A DNA stretch of 16,832 nt from Actinomycetes bacterium (GTDB lineage Bacteria; Actinomycetota; Acidimicrobiia; Acidimicrobiales; CADCSY01), in the NCBI GenBank assembly GCA_025464025.1, contig JAODBP010000358.1, forward strand, positions 1 through 16,832, written 5' to 3'. This document shows, in pieces, positions 1 through 7,484 of this stretch; the first letter of the stretch is position 1; every line of letters begins with the position of its first letter. A program made the position numbers and the translations under genes. The notes beneath the pieces were generated by a model. It was not told the DNA's origin, searched no databases, and was given only the letters and a program-made list of their open reading frames with translations.

Positions 1-1
1 C

Positions 2-364
2 GTCGGCACCATCGGCGGCGCCCTCGCCGCCGGGGCCGCCACCGCCGCCCTGGTCGTCCTGCCCGGCGCCGCGGCGCCGGTTCCGAGCCCTCGACCGGTG
101 ACCGTGGCCGAGAGCCGGTCGGCCGCGGTGCTGGTCGACGTGCCGCCCACGCCGACGCCCACCCCGACCCCCGCACCCAGCCCCACCGAGCCGACCCACC
201 GCCGCCTGCCCCGCGTCGTTCGCCCCACCACGGCGGCCGAGGCCAAGGGCGAGGCCGCCACCATGCCCATCCAGCTCGACCTCCAGCAGACGGGGGCCGG
301 CGTCGACCCGACGCCGCTCCTCGACCGCCTCGGCCTCACGTCCTCCGGGAGGGACCTGCCGTGA
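2..364 (+). CDS. 3' part of a membrane-anchored Pro/Thr-rich protein (5' end outside window)
   Basis: The reading frame is open from the left edge to the TGA at 362-364, so this is the C-terminal part (120 residues visible) of a longer protein. It opens with a Gly/Ala/Val-rich hydrophobic stretch of about 25 residues, probably a transmembrane helix. A low-complexity linker with PTPTPTPTPAPSP follows, then a polar tail containing MPIQLDLQQTG. A methionine inside the frame at position 98 would remove the hydrophobic segment, so I prefer read-through from the edge. The order membrane helix, Pro/Thr linker, small tail suggests an extracytoplasmic stalk protein. I do not recognise a family. Its stop overlaps the start of the next small gene (GTGA), so the two are probably translated together. 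That this is a real gene is fairly likely; its function is unknown. Confidence 0.55.
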   Translation, partial: VGTIGGALAAGAATAALVVLPGAAAPVPSPRPVTVAESRSAAVLVDVPPTPTPTPTPAPSPTEPTHRRLPRVVRPTTAAEAKGEAATMPIQLDLQQTGAGVDPTPLLDRLGLTSSGRDLP

Positions 365-524
365 TCCGCCGCCTCGTACTCGCCGCCGCCCTCGCCGTCG
401 GGCTCCTCACCGTCGCCGCTGGCCCCGCCTCGGCCAAGGTCCCGACGAAGGTGACCGCCAACAACGGCAACATCGCCTGCGTCTGGAACCTCAAGCCGCT
501 CAACGTCGGCCTCTGCCTCGGCAT

Positions 525-528
<4 letters not shown>
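361..528 (+). CDS. Small secreted peptide, 55-residue precursor
   Basis: The gene starts with GTG at 361, inside the GTGA overlap with the upstream stop, and ends at TAG 526-528. The precursor has a clean Sec signal peptide: a basic start (MIRR), a hydrophobic core rich in Ala, Leu and Val, and a PASA cleavage site after residue 25. The predicted mature peptide is only 30 residues. It is basic at its N-terminus (KVPTKV), has NNGN in the middle, and ends in a hydrophobic segment holding Cys40 and Cys52, which could form a disulfide. No known family is recognised. It could be a secreted signal, a small toxin or bacteriocin-like peptide, or a structural partner of the upstream membrane protein; nothing here decides between these. 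Its stop shares CTAG with the stop of the convergent ruvB. It is short, but the signal peptide and the tight coupling support it. Confidence 0.6.
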
Positions 529-1547
<1,019 letters not shown>

Positions 1548-1549
1548 GG

Positions 1550-2140
1550 CTAGCCGACCCGCGACAGCTTGGTGAGGGCGTCCTTGAGGAGCCGCTGGAT
1601 GTCGCCCTCGGCCGGCATGTCGCGCAGGGCCTCGGCCACCTCCTGCGGGCCGTAGCCCAGGGTGACCAGCGCCTCCCGCACCTCGCTGCGCACACCACCG
1701 ACCTCGCCGGGGATCGACACGAGGATCTCGCCCGAGGGCAGGTCGAGCCGGCTCTTCAGCTCGAGCAGCAGCCGCTGGGCCGTCTTCTTGCCCACGCCCG
1801 GCACGAGGCAGAGGGCGTCGACGTCGTCGTCGGCCAGGGCCTGGCGCAGGCTCGACGGGCGGTGCACCGACAGGATGGCCAGGGCCAGGGCCGGCCCGAC
1901 CCCATGGGCGCCGAGCAGGGCCTCGAAGCAGCCCCGCTCGTCGATCGTCGGGAAGCCGTAGAGGGTGAGGGCGTCCTCCCGCACGTGGAGGTGGGTGTGG
2001 ACCACGACGCTGCCGCCCTCGGGGCCGAGGGTGACGAGCGTGGCCGGGCTCACCTGGATCCGGTAGCCGACGCCGTTGACGTCGACCAGCACCTCGTTGG
2101 GCGAGCGGTCGAGGAGCGTGCCGCGCAGCGAACCGATCAC
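1550..2140 (-). CDS. ruvA: Holliday junction DNA helicase subunit RuvA
   Basis: RuvA is the tetrameric junction-binding subunit that loads RuvB rings onto Holliday junctions. The 196-residue product begins [10 protein letters not shown] and has the N-terminal OB-fold with [10 protein letters not shown]. It carries the two helix-hairpin-helix DNA-contact motifs [14 protein letters not shown] and [17 protein letters not shown], and a C-terminal domain III (about 150-196) of the type that binds RuvB. The GTG start at 2140 overlaps the ruvC TGA by four bases (GTGA), so it is translated by coupling to ruvC. RuvB follows after two bases. Confidence 0.97.
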   Translation of the reverse strand: MIGSLRGTLLDRSPNEVLVDVNGVGYRIQVSPATLVTLGPEGGSVVVHTHLHVREDALTLYGFPTIDERGCFEALLGAHGVGPALALAILSVHRPSSLRQALADDDVDALCLVPGVGKKTAQRLLLELKSRLDLPSGEILVSIPGEVGGVRSEVREALVTLGYGPQEVAEALRDMPAEGDIQRLLKDALTKLSRVG

Positions 2141-2637
2141 GTGGAGACCGCCTTGATCCGGGCCTGCAGGGGTGCCGCGGCGTGGTGGCAGAGAGCGAGC
2201 GCCAGGGCGTCGGCGGCGTCGGCCGGCTTCGGCGGCGCGGCCAGCCCGAGCAGCGCCTGCACCATCCGCTGCACCTGCTGCTTGTCGGCCGTGCCCGAGC
2301 CGGTGACCGACGACTTCACCTGGGTGGGCGTGTACTCGACGACCGAGCAGCCGGCGTTGACGGCCTCGGCCAGGATCACGCCGCTGGCCTGGCCGATCGA
2401 CATGGCCGTGCGGACGTTGTTCTGGAAGAAGATGCGCTCGACGGCCACGGCGTCGGGCCGGAGCTCGGCGAGCAGGGCCCGCACGTTGCGCTGGAGCTCG
2501 CCCAACCGGTCGGGCAGGGCCGCACCGGCCGGCGTCGACAGCACGCCGGCGGCGACGGCCACCAGCTTCCCGCCGTCACGCCGGACGGCGCCGTACCCGC
2601 ATCGGGTCAGCCCGGGGTCCACGCCGAGGACGAACAC
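2137..2637 (-). CDS. ruvC: Crossover junction endodeoxyribonuclease RuvC
   Basis: RuvC is the dimeric resolvase that nicks Holliday junctions symmetrically. I chose the GTG at 2637, giving [16 protein letters not shown] at the N-terminus and 166 residues, the usual length. All four acidic metal ligands are in place: Asp7, Glu67 (in [11 protein letters not shown]), Asp140 and Asp143 (in [14 protein letters not shown]). The frame stays open upstream to 2940, but that extension has no RuvC homology and runs over the peroxiredoxin gene, so I rejected it. A TAGGGT box lies 7 nt before the GTG, consistent with a leaderless transcript that starts the ruvCAB operon. The stop overlaps the ruvA start. 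Confidence 0.96.
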   Translation of the reverse strand: MFVLGVDPGLTRCGYGAVRRDGGKLVAVAAGVLSTPAGAALPDRLGELQRNVRALLAELRPDAVAVERIFFQNNVRTAMSIGQASGVILAEAVNAGCSVVEYTPTQVKSSVTGSGTADKQQVQRMVQALLGLAAPPKPADAADALALALCHHAAAPLQARIKAVST

Positions 2638-2644
2638 AGGTTCG

Positions 2645-2650
2645 ACCCTA
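2645..2650 (-). promoter_or_regulatory. Candidate -10 box of a leaderless ruvC promoter
   Basis: On the minus strand TAGGGT is followed by 7 bases and then the ruvC GTG, which places a start site at or next to the start codon. No clear Shine-Dalgarno is visible and no convincing -35 was found. The gap to the upstream peroxiredoxin stop (44 bp) leaves room for a promoter. The call rests on spacing and on recurrence of the arrangement elsewhere in the window. Confidence 0.4.
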
Positions 2651-2681
2651 CGCCACCCGTGCGACACCCGGGTGGACCCCC

Positions 2682-3137
2682 TCAGCCCTGGGCTGCCTTC
2701 ACCGCCGCGACCAGCTCGGGCGTGTGCTTGAACGTGGTGCCGACCAGCGAGCGGTGGGCGAAGCGGATGATGCCGTCGCCGTCGACCACGAACGCCGCCC
2801 GCCGGTAGAAGCCGAGCGGGCCGAGGATGCCGTACGCCTCGCCGACCTGCTTCCCCTCGTCGGCCAGCAACGGGAACTTGAAGCCGTGCTGGGCGGCGAA
2901 CGCCTCGTGGCTCTCGACCCCCTGGGGGCTGATGCCCCACACGGTGGCGCCCAGGTCGGTGAACTCGGTGAGGTCGTCGTTGTAGCTGTTGAGCTGGACG
3001 GTGCAGACCCGGGTGTTGTCACCCGGGTAGAAGGCCAGCACCACCGGATGGCCCCGCTCGGCGGCCAGCGAGTAGACGTGGCCGTTGGTGCCGGGCAGCT
3101 CGATCGCCGGCGCGACCTCCCCCACCCGCGCCGTCAT
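2682..3137 (-). CDS. Thioredoxin-fold peroxiredoxin (AhpC/TSA, PrxQ/BCP-like), single cysteine
   Basis: Peroxiredoxins reduce hydrogen peroxide and organic peroxides through a peroxidatic cysteine. The 151-residue product starts at ATG 3137 (MTARVGEVAPAIELPG). It shows the active-site motif P-x3-T-x2-C as YPGDNTRVC, with the peroxidatic Cys45, and a conserved arginine region FYRRAAFVVD. Typical BCP/PrxQ members carry a resolving cysteine five residues downstream. Here that segment is TVQLNSYND and the whole protein has only one cysteine, so it would work by a 1-Cys mechanism with an external thiol partner. The ATG overlaps the yebC stop by four bases (ATGA), so it is the second gene of a yebC-prx pair. 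Substrate range cannot be read from sequence. Confidence 0.9.
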   Translation of the reverse strand: MTARVGEVAPAIELPGTNGHVYSLAAERGHPVVLAFYPGDNTRVCTVQLNSYNDDLTEFTDLGATVWGISPQGVESHEAFAAQHGFKFPLLADEGKQVGEAYGILGPLGFYRRAAFVVDGDGIIRFAHRSLVGTTFKHTPELVAAVKAAQG

Positions 3138-3880
3138 GCCAGGGTCGCCAGGATCTCGTCCGGGATGTCGAAGTTGGCGTGCACCTCTTGCACGTCGTCG
3201 AGGTCGTCGAGGGCGTCGATGAGGCGCAGCACCTTCTTGGCGTCCTCGGCGCTGTCGATCTTCACCGTCGAGGTCGGCTGCATGGTGGCGTCGGCCGAGT
3301 CGTAGGCGATCCCGGCGTCGTCGAGGGCCGCCCGCACGGCCGACAGGTTCGTCGGCTCGCAGACGACGCGCCAGGTGTCGCCGTCGTCCGCGATGTCGTC
3401 GGCGCCGGCCTCCAGCACCACGAGCATCAGCTCGTCCTCCTCGAGCTTCTTCGGGAGGATCACCACGCCCTTGCGCTCGAACTGCCAGGCCACCGCGCCC
3501 GGCTCGGCCAGCGACCCGCCGAGCTTCGAGAAGGTCGACCGGATGTCGCCGCCGGTGCGGTTGCGGTTGTCGGTGAGGCACTCGACGTAGACGGCCACGC
3601 CCGCGCCCGCGTAGCCCTCGTAGTTGGCGGGCTCGTAGCGCACGCCCTCGAGCTCACCCGAGCCCCGCTTGACCGCCCGCTCGATGGTGTCGATCGGCAC
3701 CGACGCGTCGCGGGCCTTCTGGAACATCGTCCGCAAGCTGGCGTTGGCGTCCATGTCGCTGCCGCCCTCTCGGGCCGCGACCTCGACCTGGCGGAGCAGC
3801 TTGGCGAAGACCTTGGCCCGCTTCTGGTCCTTGGCGCCCTTCTGGTGCTTGATCGTCGCCCACTTGGAATGACCGCTCAC
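3134..3880 (-). CDS. yebC: YebC/TACO1 family protein
   Basis: The product has 248 residues and begins with the hallmark segment SGHSKWATIKHQKGAKDQKR, which fixes the start at the GTG at 3880. A strong AAGGAGA ribosome binding site lies four bases upstream. The frame extends further to 3928, but the motif and the Shine-Dalgarno favour 3880. The three-domain family pattern is present: a basic N-terminal helical domain, a middle part with DRNRTGGDIR-like residues (LTDNRNRTGGDIR), and an acidic C-terminal half (EEDELMLVVLEAGADDI). The family has been described as transcriptional regulators and, more recently, as ribosome-associated factors that help translate difficult sequences such as proline runs. 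The specific role here is inferred only from family membership. It is co-transcribed with the peroxiredoxin downstream. Confidence 0.95.
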   Translation of the reverse strand: MSGHSKWATIKHQKGAKDQKRAKVFAKLLRQVEVAAREGGSDMDANASLRTMFQKARDASVPIDTIERAVKRGSGELEGVRYEPANYEGYAGAGVAVYVECLTDNRNRTGGDIRSTFSKLGGSLAEPGAVAWQFERKGVVILPKKLEEDELMLVVLEAGADDIADDGDTWRVVCEPTNLSAVRAALDDAGIAYDSADATMQPTSTVKIDSAEDAKKVLRLIDALDDLDDVQEVHANFDIPDEILATLA

Positions 3881-3884
3881 AAGT

Positions 3885-3891
3885 TCTCCTT
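3885..3891 (-). promoter_or_regulatory. Shine-Dalgarno of yebC (AAGGAGA)
   Basis: On the minus strand AAGGAGA is followed by ACTT and then the yebC GTG. It is the clearest ribosome binding site in the window and decides the start codon in favour of 3880 over upstream in-frame candidates. It contrasts with other operon heads here, which lack a Shine-Dalgarno and look leaderless. Confidence 0.8.
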
Positions 3892-3931
3892 GCCCAAGAA
3901 CGTTGGTGCCGCCTGCGGCGGAAAGCATGCT

Positions 3932-3955
3932 GATGGTTCGCTCGCGAGCTCGCTC
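3932..3955. repeat. Dispersed intergenic repeat, copy 1
   Basis: This 24-bp segment runs GATGGT, then TCGCTCGC, then G, then AGCTCGCTC, and overlaps the last bases of pdxT. A second copy lies at 9339-9363 and differs by one inserted C and one base change. The core is rich in self-complementary words: GCTCGCGAGC at 3940-3949 and GCGAGCTCGC at 3944-3953 are perfect palindromes. The pairing of two intergenic copies suggests a REP-like family, but the genome would have to be searched. Confidence 0.5.
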
Positions 3956-4526
3956 ACGAGTTGACCCCTTCGAGGAACTGCTGGTGGAGCCGGAGGTCGT
4001 CCCCCAGCTCCGGGTGGAACGAGCAGACGGTGACCGTGCCCTGCCGGCACAGCACCGGACGATCCCCGACGGTAGCGAGGACGTCGACCCCGGACCCCAC
4101 CCGCTCGACCGCAGGGGCCCGGATGAACACCGCGTGCAGCGGCTCGTCGAGACCGGTGACGCGCAGGTCGGCCTCGAAGGAGTCGCGCTGGCGGCCGAAG
4201 GCGTTGCGCCGCACGGTGATGTCGATGGCGCCCAGGCTCACCTGGTCGGATCGGCCGTCGAGCACCTCGGTGGCGAGCAGGATCATCCCGGCACAGGTGC
4301 CGAGGGCGGGAAGCCCGTCGGCCAGCCGCTGGCGCAGCGGTTCGCGCAGGCCCGAGCTGTCGAGCAGGAACGACATCGTGGTCGACTCGCCACCCGGGAG
4401 GATGACGGCGTCGACGGCGGCCAGGTCGTCCGGCGTGCGGATGTCGACGGCATCGACGCCGAGGGCGTCGAGGACGGCCCTATGCGGTTCGGTGGCCCCT
4501 TGCAGGGCGAGGACGCCGACCTTCAC
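3954..4526 (-). CDS. pdxT: Pyridoxal 5'-phosphate synthase glutaminase subunit PdxT
   Basis: PdxT hydrolyses glutamine and channels ammonia to PdxS for PLP synthesis. The 190-residue class-I amidotransferase begins KVGVLALQGA at the GTG at 4526. It shows the family glycine-rich segment PGGESTTM (44-51), the nucleophilic Cys78 in GTCAGMILLA, and His171 with Glu173 in SFHPEL, completing the catalytic triad. RRNAFGRQRDSFE and FIRAP are further PdxT signatures. It lies 30 bp downstream of pdxS and is probably on the same transcript. Its 3' end overlaps copy 1 of the dispersed repeat. Confidence 0.96.
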   Translation of the reverse strand: MKVGVLALQGATEPHRAVLDALGVDAVDIRTPDDLAAVDAVILPGGESTTMSFLLDSSGLREPLRQRLADGLPALGTCAGMILLATEVLDGRSDQVSLGAIDITVRRNAFGRQRDSFEADLRVTGLDEPLHAVFIRAPAVERVGSGVDVLATVGDRPVLCRQGTVTVCSFHPELGDDLRLHQQFLEGVNS

Positions 4527-4556
4527 CTGGCGGCTGCCCTGGTGCGAGACCGACCG

Positions 4557-5453
4557 CTACCACCCGCGGTCCTCGAGCCGGGTCTCGACGTCGGACGACT
4601 GGATGCCGCGGATCGCCTCGCCCAGCCCCCGGCTGACCTTGGCCACGATCGACGCGTCGCGGAAGTGGGTGGTGGCCTCGACGATGGCCCGGGCCCGGCG
4701 AGCCGGGTCCTCGGACTTGAAGATGCCCGAGCCCACGAACACCGACTGGGCGCCGAGCTGCATCACCAGCGAGGCGTCGGCCGGGGTGGCCAGGCCGCCG
4801 GCGCAGAACATCGGCACGGGGAGCTGACCGGTCGCGGCCACCTCCTGCACCAGCGGCAGCGGGGCCTGGAGCTTCTTGGCCCAGTCGTACAGCTCGGCCG
4901 GGTCCGCCACCTGGAGCTTCCGGATGTCGCCGAGGATCGAGCGCAGGTGGCGCACGGCCTGCACGACATCGCCGGTGCCGGCCTCGCCCTTGGAGCGGAT
5001 CATCGCCGCGCCCTCGGAGATGCGGCGGAGCGCCTCGCCCAGGTTGGTGGCACCGCACACGAACGGGGCGGTGAAGGCCCACTTGTCGATGTGGTGCGCC
5101 TCGTCGGCCGGGGTGAGCACCTCGGACTCGTCGATGAAGTCGACGCCGAGCGACTCGAGCACCTGGGCCTCGGCGAAGTGGCCGATGCGGGCCTTGGCCA
5201 TCACCGGGATGGTGACGACGGCCTGGATGCCCTCGATCATCGCCGGGTCGCTCATGCGGGCCACGCCGCCGTCGCGCCGGATGTCGGACGGCACCCGCTC
5301 GAGGGCCATGACGGCAACGGCCCCGGCGTCCTCGGCGATCTTGGCCTGCTCGGGGTCGACGACGTCCATGATCACGCCGCCCTTGAGCATCTCGGCGAGG
5401 CCCCGCTTGACGCGGAACGTGCCGGTGGTGGGGGTGACGTCGTCAGCGGCCAT
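4557..5453 (-). CDS. pdxS: Pyridoxal 5'-phosphate synthase lyase subunit PdxS
   Basis: PdxS builds PLP from ribose 5-phosphate, glyceraldehyde 3-phosphate and ammonia supplied by PdxT, as a large TIM-barrel assembly. The 298-residue protein starts at ATG 5453 and matches the family along its length. Visible features are GGVIMDVV (with Asp30), [22 protein letters not shown], the Schiff-base Lys87 in [22 protein letters not shown], and Lys155 in [10 protein letters not shown], the second active-site lysine. The segment [16 protein letters not shown] is also typical. A TACACT box sits 7 nt before the ATG with no Shine-Dalgarno, so the pdxST transcript is probably leaderless. Confidence 0.97.
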   Translation of the reverse strand: MAADDVTPTTGTFRVKRGLAEMLKGGVIMDVVDPEQAKIAEDAGAVAVMALERVPSDIRRDGGVARMSDPAMIEGIQAVVTIPVMAKARIGHFAEAQVLESLGVDFIDESEVLTPADEAHHIDKWAFTAPFVCGATNLGEALRRISEGAAMIRSKGEAGTGDVVQAVRHLRSILGDIRKLQVADPAELYDWAKKLQAPLPLVQEVAATGQLPVPMFCAGGLATPADASLVMQLGAQSVFVGSGIFKSEDPARRARAIVEATTHFRDASIVAKVSRGLGEAIRGIQSSDVETRLEDRGW

Positions 5454-5460
5454 GGCGTCC

Positions 5461-5466
5461 AGTGTA
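5461..5466 (-). promoter_or_regulatory. Candidate -10 box of a leaderless pdxS promoter
   Basis: TACACT on the minus strand is followed by GGACGCC and then the pdxS ATG, which puts the expected start of transcription at the start codon. No Shine-Dalgarno is visible in the 49-bp gap to the upstream gene, and no good -35 was seen. Confidence comes from the match to TANNNT and the precise spacing. Confidence 0.45.
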
Positions 5467-5502
5467 GGAGGGTCGGGTCGGAGGCCCGTCAGAGAATGCC
5501 GC

Positions 5503-6576
5503 TCACAGAATGGTCGCGGCGCCGGCTGCCGGAGCCAGCTCCACGAACGTCTGGCCCGGGGTCAGCTGGGCCGGGGCGCCCGCCGCGTCGGTGAAGCTGA
5601 ACGCGCCGAGCGGACCGGGCCGGGACCACCGGCCCTGGACCACCTTGCCGTCGGACAGGAACCAGGCCTGGCCGCTGCCCTCGAGCACGGCCTGGGGCGA
5701 GACGGCGCCGGTGACGTCGCGGAAGCCGGAGTTCTTGTACGGCGTCACCAGGATCACCACGTTGGCCGGCGCGATCCTCGGGCCACCCTTGGCCATGACG
5801 TGGGGCCGGCCGCTCTGGGTGCGGGCCCAGCCCTTGAGGTTGACGTCCCACTGGTAGTTCACGACCGTGGCCGCGCCCCCGCCGTAGCCGATGCGGGCGC
5901 CCTTGGCCGGACTCCCGGCCGAGGGCTCGCTGCCGGTGCGGTACGTGAACAGCGGCGGCGGGGTCTTCCCCTCGGCGCCACGGGCGGCGTACACCTGCGC
6001 CGTCGGCAGGAAGTACCGGTAGAGGTTGCGGATCGTGCCCCGCTGGTTCCTCGTGTAGATCGACGTGACGCCCTTGGCGTCGATGCCGACGTCGACCAAC
6101 GGGCCCGAGCGCACCTGGCGGAGCACGCCGCCGTTGGCGCCCGAGTAGGCCAGCATCGGGTGGTTCAGGGCCCCGGCGATGCCGACGTCGCTGGTGCGGG
6201 CCGACCGGACCGGACCGACGGTCGCGTCCTGCGACTGGAACACGGCGGCCAGGCGGGTCGTGCCCTGCTCGGTCTGCTCGACGAAGACGATGTCGGCCTT
6301 GTCGATGCCCTCCTGCTGGACATAGCCCTTCGGCGTGTTGTCGACCTTCACCATGAGGGCCGGCCGGGTGAGCTTGGAGGCGTCGGCCTGGGGCAGACCG
6401 GTGAGCGGCGACGTCGGCGGCACTTCGGTCGTCGTCGTGCGCTTCACCGTGGTGGTCGTCCGGTGCGACGCCTCCTTCTTGCCCCCACCGCCGCAGGCAC
6501 CGGCGACGAGGGCCAGGGCCACGAGGGCGACGGGGACGAGGCGACGGGCGCGCGCGGAACGGGGGGTCGTTGCCAT
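5503..6576 (-). CDS. DUF3048 (YerB-like) lipoprotein
   Basis: The 357-residue product begins with a basic N-terminus and hydrophobic core ending LVAGAC, a lipobox with Cys28 as the probable lipidated residue, so it should sit on the outer face of the membrane. A Thr-rich linker ([17 protein letters not shown]) precedes the conserved part. Motifs recognised as DUF3048/YerB are SPLTGLP near residue 55, [20 protein letters not shown], and [12 protein letters not shown] second domain toward the C-terminus has [16 protein letters not shown] and QGRWSRPG. The biochemical function of the family is not established. It lies 8 bp after the M48-like gene and is probably co-transcribed with it. Family assignment is good; function is unknown. 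Confidence 0.88.
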   Translation of the reverse strand: MATTPRSARARRLVPVALVALALVAGACGGGGKKEASHRTTTTVKRTTTTEVPPTSPLTGLPQADASKLTRPALMVKVDNTPKGYVQQEGIDKADIVFVEQTEQGTTRLAAVFQSQDATVGPVRSARTSDVGIAGALNHPMLAYSGANGGVLRQVRSGPLVDVGIDAKGVTSIYTRNQRGTIRNLYRYFLPTAQVYAARGAEGKTPPPLFTYRTGSEPSAGSPAKGARIGYGGGAATVVNYQWDVNLKGWARTQSGRPHVMAKGGPRIAPANVVILVTPYKNSGFRDVTGAVSPQAVLEGSGQAWFLSDGKVVQGRWSRPGPLGAFSFTDAAGAPAQLTPGQTFVELAPAAGAATIL

Positions 6577-6584
6577 TGCGTCGA

Positions 6585-7325
6585 TCAGAGCTCCCGGAGC
6601 GCGGCGATGCGCTCCTCGAGGGGTGGGTGGAGGGACGGGTCGGGCGGGACGACCCAGAGGTGGGCGGTGGCCGGCGAGCCGACCTGCACGCCCGCGCCGG
6701 CCGCCCGCAACTTCTCCAGGGCGGCCACCAGGCCCGGTGGGTAGCGGGTGATGGCGACGCCGCTGGCGTCGACGACCGCAGCCGGCGTGGCCGTCGCCGT
6801 GTGGCGGACCCAGGAGGCCACCGGCCCGATCGGGCCGAGGACCCGGAGGAGGGCGACGGCCACCGTGGCCGGCGCCGTCTCGTGCCGCTTGATCGTGGCC
6901 AGCTCCCGCGCCAGCACGCCCTCGAGCTCGACCCGGCCGAGCAGGCCCAGCAGGCCGGTCGTCACCGCGAGGGTGGCGTGCCGGGGGTCGGGGCCGAAGG
7001 CCAGGGCGTTGGGCGCGGGGTCGTCGAGCACCACCAGGGCGGGCTTGGGCACGCCGGCACCGCCACAGAGCCCGTCGACCAGGTTGTGCAGCCGGGCGTC
7101 GGCGACCGGGTCGGCCGGGCGGCCACCCAACGCCTGGCGAGCAGCGCCGTCACCGGTCCGGGCGTAGGTCACCCAGAACACCGCCCACACGACCGCGAGG
7201 ATGACGCCGACGACGAGGTTGCCCACCGCCAGCCCGACCACGAGGGCCACGAGGACGACGGGCAGCGTCGTCGCCACGACCAGCTTCAGGGCGCGGCGCT
7301 TGTTGGCGGAGATCTCGTCGGGCAC
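6585..7325 (-). CDS. Membrane M48-like pseudopeptidase lacking the zinc-binding motif
   Basis: I start this at GTG 7325 (VPDEISANKRR), giving 246 residues. Two hydrophobic helices lie at about residues 13-52. The rest follows the HtpX-type M48 plan: PKPALVVLDDPAPNALAFG, a helix equivalent to the HExxH helix, a segment DASGVAITRYPPGLVAALEKL, and the C-terminal HPPLEERIAALREL. The zinc site is lost: the HExxH position reads RELAT (140-144, codons at 6894-6908), and the distal glutamate position reads Ala182. Only Glu141 remains. The rest of the fold and the C-terminal signature are well kept, so this looks like a retained non-catalytic paralogue, not a decayed gene. A TACGCT box lies 9 nt before the start. 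It is followed by the DUF3048 lipoprotein gene after 8 bp. A binding or regulatory role is inference. Confidence 0.8.
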   Translation of the reverse strand: MPDEISANKRRALKLVVATTLPVVLVALVVGLAVGNLVVGVILAVVWAVFWVTYARTGDGAARQALGGRPADPVADARLHNLVDGLCGGAGVPKPALVVLDDPAPNALAFGPDPRHATLAVTTGLLGLLGRVELEGVLARELATIKRHETAPATVAVALLRVLGPIGPVASWVRHTATATPAAVVDASGVAITRYPPGLVAALEKLRAAGAGVQVGSPATAHLWVVPPDPSLHPPLEERIAALREL

Positions 7326-7484
7326 GGCCGACCGAGCGTACCCGCCCTTCCCGGGCCATCCCGGGCACCCACCGGGTCTAGTCCGTTCATCCAGGTGAAA
7401 TGCCTCGGACGAGGGATGGCGACAACCGCCTGTTCTCCGGATGGTGGAACCGTCCACGGATCGCTCGTTCACTGGGGGAATGGG
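7326..7484. other. 159-bp divergent intergenic region
   Basis: This region separates the minus-strand M48-like gene from the plus-strand LPxTG gene. Besides the TACGCT box and two CCCGGG words, it contains a small hairpin GTGGA-ACCG-TCCAC (7444-7457) in the expected leader of the LPxTG gene. I see no TANNNT box near the LPxTG start, so that gene probably has a real 5' leader with a Shine-Dalgarno. No known riboswitch consensus was recognised. Confidence 0.4.
7335..7340 (-). promoter_or_regulatory. Candidate -10 box of the M48-like gene
   Basis: TACGCT on the minus strand lies 9 nt before the GTG start, implying a leader of only about 2-3 nt. Two CCCGGG words at 7350-7355 and 7360-7365, spaced exactly 10 bp, lie where the -35 and an upstream operator might be. 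No consensus -35 is visible. Confidence 0.3.

Noticed and set aside
3908..3922. Small hairpin CCGCC-TGC-GGCGG between pdxT and yebC as a terminator
   Set aside because: The stem is only 5 bp with a 3-nt loop and no U tract, which is too weak in this base composition to call.
3903..5594. Long plus-strand open frames opposite pdxT and pdxS
   Set aside because: They are complementary-frame shadows of two unmistakable genes with full catalytic motifs, and have Arg/Gly/His-rich composition typical of GC-driven antisense frames.
6570..7484. Plus-strand extension of the LPxTG gene upstream of its signal peptide
   Set aside because: The signal peptide begins at 7485. The upstream frame is antisense to the M48-like gene and carries no export or domain signal.
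7380..7484. Possible riboswitch (cyclic di-GMP or cyclic di-AMP type) in the leader of the LPxTG gene
   Set aside because: I found only a 5-bp hairpin and no match to the conserved core of either class. A covariance-model search would be needed to revive the idea.
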